Positions 25,582 through 34,939 of a stretch of 64,000 nucleotides of DNA are shown here, piece after piece; position 1 is the first letter of the stretch; every line of letters begins with the position of its first letter. The stretch is from Turneriella parva DSM 21527. Lineage in GTDB: Bacteria; Spirochaetota; Leptospiria; Turneriellales; Turneriellaceae. The DNA lies in assembly GCF_000266885.1 (NCBI RefSeq), contig NC_018020.1:4092001-4156000 (forward strand), read 5' to 3'. A program made the translations under genes and the position numbers. A model generated the notes under the pieces. It saw only the letters and a program-made list of their open reading frames with translations, searched no databases and was not told the origin of the DNA.

Positions 25582-26465
25582 CAGAGCCAGAAAACAGCGA
25601 AGAACTGGTCCCCGCCACGCCCCCGCAGGTCGAGCGCACCTGGCAGGCGACGCTCAAGAAAGCGTCGCCTTACGCTGCAGGCGTCGCCGCGTTTCTTATT
25701 GGCCTCTTGATTTTTGCGCCGCTTGAGGCCTATGCGATGCTCGCGCTGCGCCAGCTGGGCGCATCGGGCGTGCATGTCGATATCGCCGACCTGTCGCTTT
25801 CGGTCTTTGGCCGCTTTAGGGCCGAAAGCATCAAGATTCCGTTTGGCAACGAAACCGATAAGCAGGCGGCGCTCAAAATTGCCGAAGCAAAAGGTAAAAT
25901 CAGCACGCTCGGCATTCTGCTCGGCGATAAATACGACGCGCATGCCGAAGCCGTAATCTTTTCTTTTGCAAAGGGGGATTTCGGTCTCAAAATTGATTCA
26001 CTCGAAATTACCTCGGCTCTCGAACAAACGAAATCGGGCGGCACGCAGAAAACACTCAATGGCTCGTTTCAAATCGAAGCCGAATCTGCACAGGTAACCT
26101 ACAAAGAGAATAAGTTTCTGAAAGAAGAAATTGTAATACCGTTTCTGAAGGTTACACTCAAAGCCACTGCGCAGCAGAATGTCCTCAAGATCGACCAGGG
26201 TGAAGCGATGGGGCGCCTGATCAACGCGCAGATCAGGGGCTCGGTTTCCATGGGCACGCAGACTGAGCTCAGCCTGAACATTATTCTGAAACCCACAAAC
26301 GAATTCTTCGAAAAATATCAGGATAAAGACCTGCGCACCCTGCTCAAATTCGCCAACGTTCTGCAAGACGACGGCCGCCTCGAATTTAACGTGCGCGGTA
26401 CAATGGCTGCGCCGGTCGTTGAACCCGTAACGGTAAAGAGCGCAACGCCCCCCACGACGCCTTAG
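25578..26465 (+). CDS. gspN: Type II secretion protein GspN (Leptospira-type)
   Basis: A 295-residue bitopic protein: cytoplasmic Pro/Glu-rich tail, a TM (about 35-55), then a beta-rich periplasmic domain with ADLSLSVFGRF...IKIPFG and late LEFNVRGTM. These match the GspN form of Leptospira and Geobacter type II systems, itself related to AsmA-like folds. Overlap with gspM (ATGA) makes it the last gene of the K-L-M-N module; the C-terminus is a short Thr/Pro tail. The next gene is convergent. Confidence 0.85.
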   Translation: MTEPENSEELVPATPPQVERTWQATLKKASPYAAGVAAFLIGLLIFAPLEAYAMLALRQLGASGVHVDIADLSLSVFGRFRAESIKIPFGNETDKQAALKIAEAKGKISTLGILLGDKYDAHAEAVIFSFAKGDFGLKIDSLEITSALEQTKSGGTQKTLNGSFQIEAESAQVTYKENKFLKEEIVIPFLKVTLKATAQQNVLKIDQGEAMGRLINAQIRGSVSMGTQTELSLNIILKPTNEFFEKYQDKDLRTLLKFANVLQDDGRLEFNVRGTMAAPVVEPVTVKSATPPTTP

Positions 26466-26479
26466 CTTTAGAGGCGCTG

Positions 26480-27082
26480 TCAGCGGGCGGCAGGTTTTTT
26501 ATTCGCTTTGGGCTTTTCGGCTATCTGCACCAGCGGCTGCCATTTGCGCAAGGTAAAAACTTTCGCGTAATGCCGCAGCGAACGCCAGTAAAGATGCGCG
26601 CTGTAGTTATAGTTGCGGTTCGTGTAAGCAGCGAGTGCCCGCGTCTCGTCTTGTTTCGCGACTTCAACCGTCGCAACAACTTTTTCGCGCACCGCAGTTT
26701 CACTGATGGTCTCGCTGTTTTTTTCATTTATGGCGTTTTTGTGCCGCAAAGCCAGATCGCGGTAAATGTCAGCGATGGCCTTGAATTCAGGGGCAAACTT
26801 TTCGTAGTTTGCCTGAATAGCTTTGAGTGCGGTGTTTCGGTCTGTCTGTTTTGCTTCGGCAAATTGTGTCAGGCTGCGCTCGTAGTTTTCGATCTGCATT
26901 TCGATGGCGGTCTGCCGTGCAGAAATGAGCCCGGTCTCCTGAAAATAGCGCAGATCTTTAATATTCTGTGCGCCTTTCAGGCGAATCTTTTGCAGGTCGA
27001 GAGGTGCGGCAAAGAGCGAGGCCGCGGTGCAGAAGAGCAGAATCGCTGCGGCTCTGAGGTGTGCACGCGCGCCTGTAACCAT
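26480..27082 (-). CDS. Unassigned secreted helical protein (200 aa)
   Basis: It has a signal peptide (LRAAAILLFCTAASLFAA), then an almost wholly helical, charged chain with heptad-like stretches (about 45-150), and a basic Lys/Ala/Pro tail. No family is recognised. The aromatic-rich YTNRNYNYSAHLYWRSLRHY (about 150-170) is distinctive. It starts 8 nt after the stop of the next secreted gene upstream and shares its overall build (signal, helices, Lys/Pro-rich tail), so the two may act together. Confidence 0.8.
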   Translation of the reverse strand: MVTGARAHLRAAAILLFCTAASLFAAPLDLQKIRLKGAQNIKDLRYFQETGLISARQTAIEMQIENYERSLTQFAEAKQTDRNTALKAIQANYEKFAPEFKAIADIYRDLALRHKNAINEKNSETISETAVREKVVATVEVAKQDETRALAAYTNRNYNYSAHLYWRSLRHYAKVFTLRKWQPLVQIAEKPKANKKPAAR

Positions 27083-27090
27083 CGGAAAGA

Positions 27091-28008
27091 TTATTTTTTC
27101 GCCGGCTCAGCGGGTTTCTTGTTTTCTGGCTTTGCCGGCTCGGGTTGGTCTTTTTTCGGATAATCGGGTACCAGTGCTTTTTTCTCAGGCCGTTTGGTCT
27201 GCAGCTCTTTGAACGCATCTTTCAGCAGCGACTTCTTCTGCCCTGAAATGAGGCCATAGTTGTCGTCGTGGTGCAGAAAGAAGTTCATGCCATCGGTATA
27301 GAGTTTGCGGTTCATCTGGTTGACCATGCTGTTCTTGACCCGCTCGTAATCACGTATCTTCTCACGGTCGTCTTTGTTGATTGCGTCATCCCAGGTTTGG
27401 GTGGTGTACTCGGCTTTGTCTTCGATCGGCGTTTTGCTTTCGATCAGAGAAAGAAAGGCGAAACGTTTCGCGCGGCGTGCGCGCTTGATGCCGTCGATAT
27501 AATAGCGAATTTTGCTCGAATAGAGAAACCGGTTATAGTTGTAACCCATGTCACGAAACTGCCGCGCCACTTCGACGTCGCGGTAGCCGAGCTGCAGAAA
27601 GTGCGCCGACTTTTTGTCTTTAGACTGTATAATAACCGGGGCATTCAGGTCGAGCAGCGCCCGTGCATCTTCGATATAACGCTTCTGCAAGACGTCATAG
27701 AGCAGATCGAGCAGAATCTCCTGGCTGAGGCGAATTTCTTTGAAAGCGTCGACGTAATTGCTCTCGAGGTAGTAGAGGTTGGCGTTAAAGTTGTGCTGGT
27801 TGGCGTCTTTGAGCGCCTTTTCATTTTCGGGTGACCCAAAATTCGAGACATTGACATTCGAAAATTCGATAAAGTAGCGATTTTCGCGCAGAATCTTCTC
27901 GACAAACCCCTGGTCGGGAGCTGCCGCAGTAACAGCCGTGCCGGCCGCAGCAAAAGCGAGGGCCAGACCGATTGTCTTGAGGGCGGTTTTATGCAAGAAT
28001 TTGCGCAT
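27091..28008 (-). CDS. Unassigned secreted protein with Lys/Pro-rich tail (305 aa)
   Basis: The signal peptide (MRKFLHKTALKTIGLALAFAAAGTAVTA) is followed by a helical body rich in Tyr, Asn and Arg (about 35-260). The C-terminal tail of repeated KP/EPA units could span or bind peptidoglycan. No family is recognised. An AGAGA Shine-Dalgarno precedes ATG 28008. It is the first gene of a two-gene unit with the protein ending at 26480. An 84-nt gap separates it from the diguanylate cyclase gene, which ends in a strong palindrome. Confidence 0.8.
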   Translation of the reverse strand: MRKFLHKTALKTIGLALAFAAAGTAVTAAAPDQGFVEKILRENRYFIEFSNVNVSNFGSPENEKALKDANQHNFNANLYYLESNYVDAFKEIRLSQEILLDLLYDVLQKRYIEDARALLDLNAPVIIQSKDKKSAHFLQLGYRDVEVARQFRDMGYNYNRFLYSSKIRYYIDGIKRARRAKRFAFLSLIESKTPIEDKAEYTTQTWDDAINKDDREKIRDYERVKNSMVNQMNRKLYTDGMNFFLHHDDNYGLISGQKKSLLKDAFKELQTKRPEKKALVPDYPKKDQPEPAKPENKKPAEPAKK

Positions 28009-28077
28009 TATTTTCTCTCTAAGGGGTTCGTTTAACTATCGACCGGGCCGGTGAGTTCTTCAAGCAAAAAACATGTC

Positions 28078-28093
28078 AGGGGGATATCCCCCT
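28078..28093 (-). terminator. Perfect 16-bp palindrome at the end of the GGDEF gene
   Basis: AGGGGGATATCCCCCT, self-complementary, whose last base is part of the GGDEF gene's TAA codon. On the minus strand a run of six T follows a few bases later, so it probably acts as an intrinsic terminator. Confidence 0.6.
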
Positions 28094-29250
28094 TAGTTGT
28101 TGCGGTTGGCGCTTGCGGGCAGCCTCTTTTTAAGGCTCGAAAGATGCTCTTCGGTAAGGCGAATGAACCTCGCCCCTGCCCTGAACCGGCGCTCTTTCGC
28201 ATTGTTGTCGACCCAGACGATCTGCACCGGCAGCTCGAGCGGCTCAGAATTGATATTGAGATGCAGGCTCATGAGTTCACCCGGTTCGGTAGTTTCGTCG
28301 AGTTCGAATGAGATGCCTTCGATCGAGACGTCTTGAGAGCGTGACTTGCCCGCGGTGCCCGATGTCTTCGTGATCGCGAGTTCCCATTCGAGGGGGTAAC
28401 GAATGTGCCGGCGTTTATTGCTCGCATAACTGATGACACGGTTCTTACCGGAATACTTGGCGAAATAGAGCATCTGGTCGGCGCGGTCGATGAGGTCTTT
28501 TGCGTTGGTTGCATCGCTCGAGAATGTGGCAAGGCCTCCGCTGAGGCTGAGATCGGTCGAAGCGATTTTTAATTTTGAAAACTCGTGCCTGATTTTTTCT
28601 GCAACGATTTCTGCGCCCTCGACACCGGTCTCGGGTAAGAGCACGGCAAACTCTTCGCCCCCTATTCTGCACGGGGTGTCTTCAGAACGGATCTGTTTTT
28701 TCAGCAGTTTGCCGAGCGCCGAGATGACCGCGTCGCCCGTCGTGTGGCCATGCGTGTCGTTAATCTTTTTGAAATTATCGATGTCGAGAATGAGCAGAGA
28801 TAGGTTGCGGTTACGCCGCGCGGCCTGTTTGATTTCACGCTCGATCGCTGAATCGAAAAAGCGCCGGTTATAAACACCGGTGAGTTCATCGACGGCAGCC
28901 TGCCTCGCGGTCTCGGCATAGACATGAATTTCGATCACTTTCGGGTTCTTGAGTTCCCGGCTTTCGTTAATGAAATAATCGAGCATGGCGACGCGAAATC
29001 CCATCGGTCGCCCGAGTTTGCCCTCGAGGCTGTCGCGGTGGCTGATAATCGCTTCCCAGGTTTTTTTGGCTTCGGCGGGCGCGAGGCGCAGGTGGCACAT
29101 GACATGCAGCAGCCTCGCATAGATGTTCTTTTCACCTGATTTGTAAAGCGAGGCCGCGGCTTCGAGCACGCGTTCTTCGCTCGTGGTTTCATCGTTAAAA
29201 ATCTGGTTGATGAGATCGAGTTCGCCCTGAATGCCGGTAGAGACACGCAT
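28093..29250 (-). CDS. Diguanylate cyclase with C-terminal PilZ domain
   Basis: A 385-residue cytoplasmic protein without membrane segments. N-terminal helices (about 1-110) are unassigned. The GGDEF domain runs about 120-275 with active-site GGEEF (197-201) and an intact inhibitory site, Arg188-x-x-Asp191, five residues before it. The PilZ domain is at about 278-375, with RRHIR (280-284) and DVSIEG (307-312), both c-di-GMP-binding motifs. So it should make c-di-GMP from GTP and also bind it, through the I-site and PilZ. It has its own terminator-like palindrome. Confidence 0.93.
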   Translation of the reverse strand: MRVSTGIQGELDLINQIFNDETTSEERVLEAAASLYKSGEKNIYARLLHVMCHLRLAPAEAKKTWEAIISHRDSLEGKLGRPMGFRVAMLDYFINESRELKNPKVIEIHVYAETARQAAVDELTGVYNRRFFDSAIEREIKQAARRNRNLSLLILDIDNFKKINDTHGHTTGDAVISALGKLLKKQIRSEDTPCRIGGEEFAVLLPETGVEGAEIVAEKIRHEFSKLKIASTDLSLSGGLATFSSDATNAKDLIDRADQMLYFAKYSGKNRVISYASNKRRHIRYPLEWELAITKTSGTAGKSRSQDVSIEGISFELDETTEPGELMSLHLNINSEPLELPVQIVWVDNNAKERRFRAGARFIRLTEEHLSSLKKRLPASANRNN

Positions 29251-29293
29251 GCATTAGGCTGCCACGCAAAGTCGGGGCGTACAGCTTAAAAAC

Positions 29294-30106
29294 TCATTGG
29301 TCTGGCCTGCGCGACTGCGATTTCAGCCACTCGAGCATATCGGGCGTGATCTCGACATCGGGGTTCTCGGCCTGCCAGGCGGCGAGGTCGACTGGTTCAT
29401 TCTGCGGTTCGGTTTCGAATGCACTGCGCACAAGTTTCAAAAAGACGTAGATCGATATGGCGCTTATGAATCCGGCTATGACAAAAGCCAGGGGTTTGAC
29501 CAGCGCCGATTTACCAAGCAGGTAGTGAGCGAGAATACCCGCGTCGGTACGCATGACATCGCCGTGCACAAAATCGTTCAGGTCATAGAGCGAATAGAGC
29601 GCAGTCGCGCCCCCGAGAAAAAAGAGCAAAAAATGGTTGAAGCGCGGCAGAATAAAGGCGCTGATCGTGAGCGTCAGCCCCCAAACGCCGCTGATAATAT
29701 AGCGGGCGTTGAAAAAGGCCGAATTCTTCGCAGGCGCGCCATCGGGAAAAAAACCAAAGAAGATGACGCACAGGCCGACGACGAGCGATACCGTGCGTAC
29801 CCAGCGACCGGTAAGCGAAGCACGCAGCATCAGGTAACCCCAGAGAATACTTCCGATGTAACCAGAAATCGCGATAATAAAGAAGATTCCTTCGCCGCTC
29901 GCTGCATACGTGGCACCTGATTCATCCCACTCGAGAGTGATCGCGGCTAGGCGGCCCCCCGTCGCAATCGTCGCGATCGCATGCGAAGTCTCATGCAAGA
30001 ACACAACGAAGAGTTTGAAAGGCTTTAAGAGCGGCGAGTTCCAGAAAAATATCAGCAATACGGTAAGCACGCTGAGTGCGATGAGCCTGAGCAGAACGGT
30101 ACGCAT
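29294..30106 (-). CDS. M50B-family membrane metalloprotease-like protein
   Basis: A 270-residue polytopic protein with about seven hydrophobic segments. His38-Glu39-Thr-Ser-His42 is an HExxH zinc motif at the membrane edge, as in Peptidase_M50B. A downstream NDFVHGDVMRTDAG segment could give the third ligand Asp. The short cytoplasmic tail contains ITPDMLEWLKSQSRR. Intramembrane proteolysis is the expected role, but many M50B proteins have no known substrate. It starts 4 nt after the stop of the outer-membrane protein gene at 30111 and is probably cotranscribed with it. Confidence 0.85.
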   Translation of the reverse strand: MRTVLLRLIALSVLTVLLIFFWNSPLLKPFKLFVVFLHETSHAIATIATGGRLAAITLEWDESGATYAASGEGIFFIIAISGYIGSILWGYLMLRASLTGRWVRTVSLVVGLCVIFFGFFPDGAPAKNSAFFNARYIISGVWGLTLTISAFILPRFNHFLLFFLGGATALYSLYDLNDFVHGDVMRTDAGILAHYLLGKSALVKPLAFVIAGFISAISIYVFLKLVRSAFETEPQNEPVDLAAWQAENPDVEITPDMLEWLKSQSRRPDQ

Positions 30107-30110
30107 TTTT

Positions 30111-30749
30111 CTAGAACAGCAAGAACTGCATGCCCGCGGTCAGCTGCGCCCGCACGTGAAGCAGGTCTGTGACCGTGTAGACGTTTTGCCGCCCCGGCAC
30201 CATATTGACGCCGAACACGAGTGTGAATACGAGTTTCACGCTGCTTGTCAACCTCGGCGAGAACTGCATCGCAATATCGACAAAGACGTGGTTGTAAGAA
30301 GATTTCGGTACCTCGGTGCCATTCAGATACATTGTCGTTTCTGTCAGGTGCGAAAGCCCTGCGCCGAATGCAAAAACCGGATCTACCCGGTAATAGGCAT
30401 GCAGAAATACCGGCACATGCCACTGCGTGCGGTTCTCCATCGCCATGGCAACGCTGTTGACCCTCAAGGTCATGAGCCGCAGCAGGCCAAGGCCACCGTG
30501 CAGATAGAATTCAGGAAAATGATACTGGCCGCTGAGATATCCCCCCAATGTATTATAGCTGACGTCGTACTCGCCTTTCGACCGATCGAGACCCGCTTCG
30601 TTGTGCCCGGCCCAGCCGAGATCAAAACCTGCGTACCAGGGTTTTGGTACCGCGTTGCCCTTCTCGTCTGTGGTGGCTGAAAGGTTACCTGCGAGGCTCA
30701 CCACCCAAAAAAGTGCCGGCAATAGACGATGCGGATGCAGTAGCCTCAC
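30111..30749 (-). CDS. Putative outer-membrane beta-barrel protein (212 aa)
   Basis: It begins at GTG 30749 with an AAGGTGA element just upstream. A signal peptide (LLPALFWVVSLAGNLSA) is followed by alternating amphipathic strands (for example FYLHGGLGLLRLMTLRV and AQLTAGMQFLLF). It ends with Phe, typical of barrel proteins, and about eight strands could form. No family is recognised. The gene lies between pepP and the M50B protease gene on the same strand. Confidence 0.78.
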   Translation of the reverse strand: MRLLHPHRLLPALFWVVSLAGNLSATTDEKGNAVPKPWYAGFDLGWAGHNEAGLDRSKGEYDVSYNTLGGYLSGQYHFPEFYLHGGLGLLRLMTLRVNSVAMAMENRTQWHVPVFLHAYYRVDPVFAFGAGLSHLTETTMYLNGTEVPKSSYNHVFVDIAMQFSPRLTSSVKLVFTLVFGVNMVPGRQNVYTVTDLLHVRAQLTAGMQFLLF

Positions 30750-30760
30750 GTCACCTTACG

Positions 30761-32098
30761 CTATGAACGGCATGCTGCCGTCAAGACTTCGTTACCGGCT
30801 TCGGTAATGAGCACATCGTCTTCGATACGAATGCCGATGCCGCGTGCTTCGGGCCGTACAAATTCATAATCCGCAGGAAAATACAATCCGGGTTCGATTG
30901 TAATCACCATACCTGGTTCGAGTGGCCGGCTCTCACCTGCTGCAAAATATTCGCCTACGTCGTGCACATCGAGACCGAGGTAGTGTGACGTGCGGTGCAT
31001 ATAAAAGTGCGCCAGATACTCACCCTCAAGCACTTCAGCCATGGTGCCCGGGTTTGCGAGTTTAGCGCTTTCCCCTTCAGCCTTCTTTCGTTCGGGAACA
31101 TTTTTGAAAAAGCCCATGGCCAGAAGTCCCTGGGCCAGCACATGCTGCGCGGCGGTGTGCACAGCTTCAATCGTCGTACCGGGCTTCGAGGCTGCAATCG
31201 CCGCCTTTTGCGCAGCGAGTACAAGATCGTACAGGTCTTTATGGAGCCCCGAAGCTTTTTTCCACCCACCGGTCGGCGTGGTGCGTGTGATGTCAGATGC
31301 ATAACCTTCAAGTTCGGCGCCGGCATCGATCAGCACGAAATCACCCGGCTGGGCAATACCCTGTGTGCGTTCGTAATGCAGGACTGTAGCGTTGTCGCCT
31401 GCCGCGACAATCGAAGGGTATGCAAGCCGGTCGGCGCCGCGCGCCATGAACTCGTGCTCGATGAGCGCTTTAATTTCATATTCGCTGAGGCTGCCCGCTG
31501 CCGCGACGATGTGATCGGCCGCCTTATTGTGAGCCGCGGCAGAAATCGCCGCAGCCCGCCGCATCATCTCAAGGTCGTGCGAGTCTTTCTTGAGCCGCAA
31601 CTCGTGCAAAATTTCTGAAGCCCTGATGATCTGCCTCGGGCCTTTCTGCCCACGCCGCGAATAGAGCGCCATTTCGTGCAAGACAGCCAGCAGGCGTCGC
31701 TCGAGGTCGCTCTGCAGGCCAAAGTCGTAATAAAGTATGTCGCGCCCTTTCGCCAGTTCGGCAAACTGCCGTTCGAACTGCTTTGCCTCGAAAACTTCGG
31801 TCTTGAATCTATGCCCTGAAAAGCGCTGCAGAAAAAACTCATGGCCACAGACCTTGCCGACCCAACGTTCGCGCTCCGCATCACGGGTTTGCGCAAACAC
31901 GTACAGATTCTCGTTTGTGACGATGAGACCCAGTTCTTCTTCGTTAACGCCGGTCAGGTAGAGTGTGTCTGAATAACCGCGGTAGCTGTAGTGCGTGTCG
32001 CGGTTGCGTATCGCGTGCGGCGCCGCAGGTATCACGAGCAAAGACCCCGGCAGCATCTTGCCCTGAACCCTCTGTATACGTTCGCCAAATATCTGCAT
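30761..32098 (-). CDS. pepP: Xaa-Pro aminopeptidase
   Basis: A 445-residue cytoplasmic dimetal peptidase cutting N-terminal residues before proline. The N-domain (about 1-170) has the AAPHAIRNRDTHYSYR...LYLTG signature of aminopeptidase P. The pita-bread domain carries all five metal ligands: Asp258, Asp269, His372 (in SHYLGLDVHD), Glu402 (IEPG) and Glu426. Start ATG 32098 fits the family length. The start is only 3 nt from a plus-strand ATG at 32102, so its promoter must lie within the divergent glycosyltransferase reading frame. Confidence 0.96.
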   Translation of the reverse strand: MQIFGERIQRVQGKMLPGSLLVIPAAPHAIRNRDTHYSYRGYSDTLYLTGVNEEELGLIVTNENLYVFAQTRDAERERWVGKVCGHEFFLQRFSGHRFKTEVFEAKQFERQFAELAKGRDILYYDFGLQSDLERRLLAVLHEMALYSRRGQKGPRQIIRASEILHELRLKKDSHDLEMMRRAAAISAAAHNKAADHIVAAAGSLSEYEIKALIEHEFMARGADRLAYPSIVAAGDNATVLHYERTQGIAQPGDFVLIDAGAELEGYASDITRTTPTGGWKKASGLHKDLYDLVLAAQKAAIAASKPGTTIEAVHTAAQHVLAQGLLAMGFFKNVPERKKAEGESAKLANPGTMAEVLEGEYLAHFYMHRTSHYLGLDVHDVGEYFAAGESRPLEPGMVITIEPGLYFPADYEFVRPEARGIGIRIEDDVLITEAGNEVLTAACRS

Positions 32099-32101
32099 CG
32101 A

Positions 32102-33784
32102 ATGAATCGAAACCAGCTTCGCCCTCTGATCGTCATCTATTTTGCGGTCAGCCTGGTGCGCGAACTGGTTTTAAAATGACAGCGCAGCTGCCCACTCAAC
32201 TCAGGCACGGTGCTTTTTCAGGTTGATTCACTTTGGCCAAAGCTCGCGCCACAGCTCGCACAGCTGACAGCGCGCGTGGTGCGCGTGCATGGCCCGCATT
32301 CGGCGATAGCACTCAGAACCGGCACGCTTGAACCCCGATTGGATTTCGCAGGCGTCATTGCGCTGAATACCGACCAATCCAGGGGGGATATTCTCATTAC
32401 CCGGCCTTCTGAACCGCTCGAGAAGGCAGTGCGCGCTCACCCGCCACGGTTCATCGTGCTGACCGCGCTGACCCGCGCTGAAGACCGCCAGCTGCGCAGC
32501 GGCGACCTGAAGGTCGCGGGCTATGAACTGCGCGAAATTTTCTACTTCGGCTTTTTGCTTCTTCCATTTCTATGGTTGAAGTGGCTTCCGTTGGCAGATC
32601 GCTTTTTCTCTGCGCTGCTCTCGCTCGAGATTCGTCTGCACCCCTACCTGAACGTGCTCGCGGGCATCGGCACGGTCGCAGTACTCAGCGAAAAGCGCCG
32701 TGATGCGAAATCGGCCATTGAACTCAGCATCGTCATACCTGCGTACAACGAATCGGGGCGCCTGCCTGCGTACCTGGCTGAAATCAGCCGGTTCATGAAG
32801 GCGCGGCGCATCGCGCACGAAATCATTGTGGCCGACGACGGCAGTGGCGACGGTACGGGCGAACTCGTGCGCAAAAAGTTTCGCGGCGTAAGGGTTATTC
32901 GCCTCTACCAGAACTTCGGCAAGGGTGCGGCGGTGCGCGAAGGCGTCATGGCGGCCAAAGGCCGGCAGGTGCTCATCGCCGATGCAGACGGGGCAACCCC
33001 CATAACCGAATACCCCAAACTTGCTGCTGAAATTGAGAATGGTGCCGATGCCGCCATCGGTTCGCGCTATCTTGCGCAGAGTGAAATTGGCAAAAGACAG
33101 AACCTGATGCGCAGAATGGTGAGCCGCGCCGGCAATCTGCTGATCAGGTCACTGCTCGACCTACCCTACAAAGATACGCAGTGCGGATTCAAGCTCTTTG
33201 ACCGTAAGGCTGCGCAATACCTGTTTCGCAATCTGAGCAACTTTCGCTTCGGCTTTGATTTTGAAATTCTGAAAAAGGCCGGGGTGCTGCGCCTCAGCGT
33301 CAGCGAAGTTGCGGTACGCTGGAACGACCAGGATGGCAGCAAAGTCACGTTTAAACAAACGATCAGAGTATTGACCGAGCTCTTAAAGTTGCGTTTCGGG
33401 CACCTGATTAAATTTGCGTTCGTCGGGGTGATTAATACCGTGGCTGATTTTACCGTGCACAATCTGCTGATCGTGTTTTTCGGTATTGGTGAACCCACGC
33501 GCCAGCTGGTTTATATGGTCGTGGCGTTCTTCTGCGCAAACCTGCTGGCCTTCACGCTGCACAGCGGATTCACTTTTCAAAGGCGGGCTGCGTACCGGCG
33601 GTTTTTTACCGTTTCGGTCTTTACGCTGCTGGTCGCGGGCATTATTTTTCACGGTCTCAACCTGCTCTATAATCCCGAAGCCGACGTGTTGCTGACAAAT
33701 ATCTTTAAGCTCTCAACGGTCATCATCAGTTTTATCACAAACTATTTCGGCTATAAATTCTGGGTATACCGGTACAATATCTGA
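32102..33784 (+). CDS. GT2 glycosyltransferase fused to GtrA, with in-frame TGA after codon 25
   Basis: ATG 32102 opens a frame encoding a membrane segment (about 25 residues, RPLIVIYFAVSLVREL), hits TGA at 32177, then stays open in the same frame to 33784. Alternatively translation starts at GTG 32210, giving 524 residues. From that numbering, 1-105 is an unassigned domain, a TM lies at about 110-125, a GT2 domain at about 170-395 (IVIPAYNESGRLP, ADDGSGDGTG, DADGATP, QCGFKLF) resembles dolichyl-phosphate-type glycosyltransferases, and a four-TM GtrA domain at about 400-520 resembles polyprenyl-phosphate-sugar flippases. It may make and flip a lipid-linked sugar. The lost TM would place the N-domain outside, so an interrupted or recoded gene is possible. 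Confidence 0.88.
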
Positions 33785-33785
33785 T

Positions 33786-34889
33786 ATGGATCAACTCGAC
33801 CGTTACGTATTCAAGGCTTTCATCAAGACCTTTCTCGGCACGCTCGTGTTGCTGATCGGGGTCGCCGTGATCGTTAAGATACTCGACTCTATCAAGAACT
33901 TTCCCGATAACAAGCAGGGTGCGGGTCTTCTGATTCAATATTATGTGACGATTACACCGACCTTTGTGACGTACATTGTGCCCCCTGCCCTGATGTTCGC
34001 CGTCGCATTTACTGTGGCGCAGTTCAACCGCAATTTTGAAATCACGGTAATGCTCGCGGCTGGGCGTTCGTTTCGCCGTATATTGAGGCCGATTATAATC
34101 TTTGCGGCGATTCTGACCGTCGCCTTTTTCTTTTTTAACGAATATGTGGCGTACCCCGCGTCTTACAAGGCGACCGATATTTCATACGCGCTGCGAAACC
34201 GCGGCGCCGACGCCCGCCTGCGCAAACATGACCACAGCAGCAACCTGACGCTGCGATTTGGGCTGCGCTATTATACCATCGGCTATGGCGCCTGGTACGA
34301 ATCGGCGCTCATTGGTTTTCATCTGCTTGAGTTAGGCGAAAACGGCTCGATCAAACAGATCATCGAGGCCGAGCGCGCCGTGGCCGAGGGCAAAGAATCG
34401 CGCCGGTGGCGACTCTACAATGTACGGCTTTCACGCTTCGACGCCAACGGGCTTTACGTCAGCACCGACCCATTCGCGACACTCGACGTCGAATTGCAAG
34501 AGACCATGCAGGCTTTTCAGAATTTCTATGTCGAGATGGATTCAGAAGAGCGCTCGATATTTGACGCGTACCGCTTGTATTCAAAGCGAAAGGAGGCCGG
34601 GGGTGAATACAGCGTGTTTCTCACCGAGTTCTTCTGGCACGCGGGATATCCGCTCGTTTGCTTCTTTATTGTCTTCATCGGCGGCATGATCGGGGGCCGG
34701 CTGAAGCGCGGTAACGCTGCGACCAGCATCGCGGTTTCGATGCTGTTCACTCTGGCGTATTTCTTTCTGATGTATTTCGGGTCGGCTTTTGGCGAAAGCG
34801 GGTCGATACCGCCCTTTATCGCGGGCAATCTCGCCAACATCGTTTCAGGTATGGGCACCGCCTGGGTCTACTTTCGCCTCGATTACTGA
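33786..34889 (+). CDS. LptF/LptG-family permease
   Basis: A 367-residue YjgP/YjgQ protein, the inner-membrane part of the Lpt machine that extracts lipopolysaccharide for outer-membrane delivery. The N-terminal signature (MDQLDRYVFKAFIKTFLGTL) and the PPALMFAVAFTVAQFNRNFEI stretch are present. Three TMs (to about 125) are followed by a periplasmic jellyroll (about 130-280) and three TMs near the C-terminus. LptF and LptG cannot be told apart here. It starts 1 nt after the glycosyltransferase stop and without Shine-Dalgarno, so it is probably translationally coupled. No lptB is adjacent. Confidence 0.92.
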   Translation: MDQLDRYVFKAFIKTFLGTLVLLIGVAVIVKILDSIKNFPDNKQGAGLLIQYYVTITPTFVTYIVPPALMFAVAFTVAQFNRNFEITVMLAAGRSFRRILRPIIIFAAILTVAFFFFNEYVAYPASYKATDISYALRNRGADARLRKHDHSSNLTLRFGLRYYTIGYGAWYESALIGFHLLELGENGSIKQIIEAERAVAEGKESRRWRLYNVRLSRFDANGLYVSTDPFATLDVELQETMQAFQNFYVEMDSEERSIFDAYRLYSKRKEAGGEYSVFLTEFFWHAGYPLVCFFIVFIGGMIGGRLKRGNAATSIAVSMLFTLAYFFLMYFGSAFGESGSIPPFIAGNLANIVSGMGTAWVYFRLDY

Positions 34890-34939
34890 TCGCCCTGCAG
34901 TTCTCGTTGCCGCAGCCGATCTAAAAAACAGACTTACCC

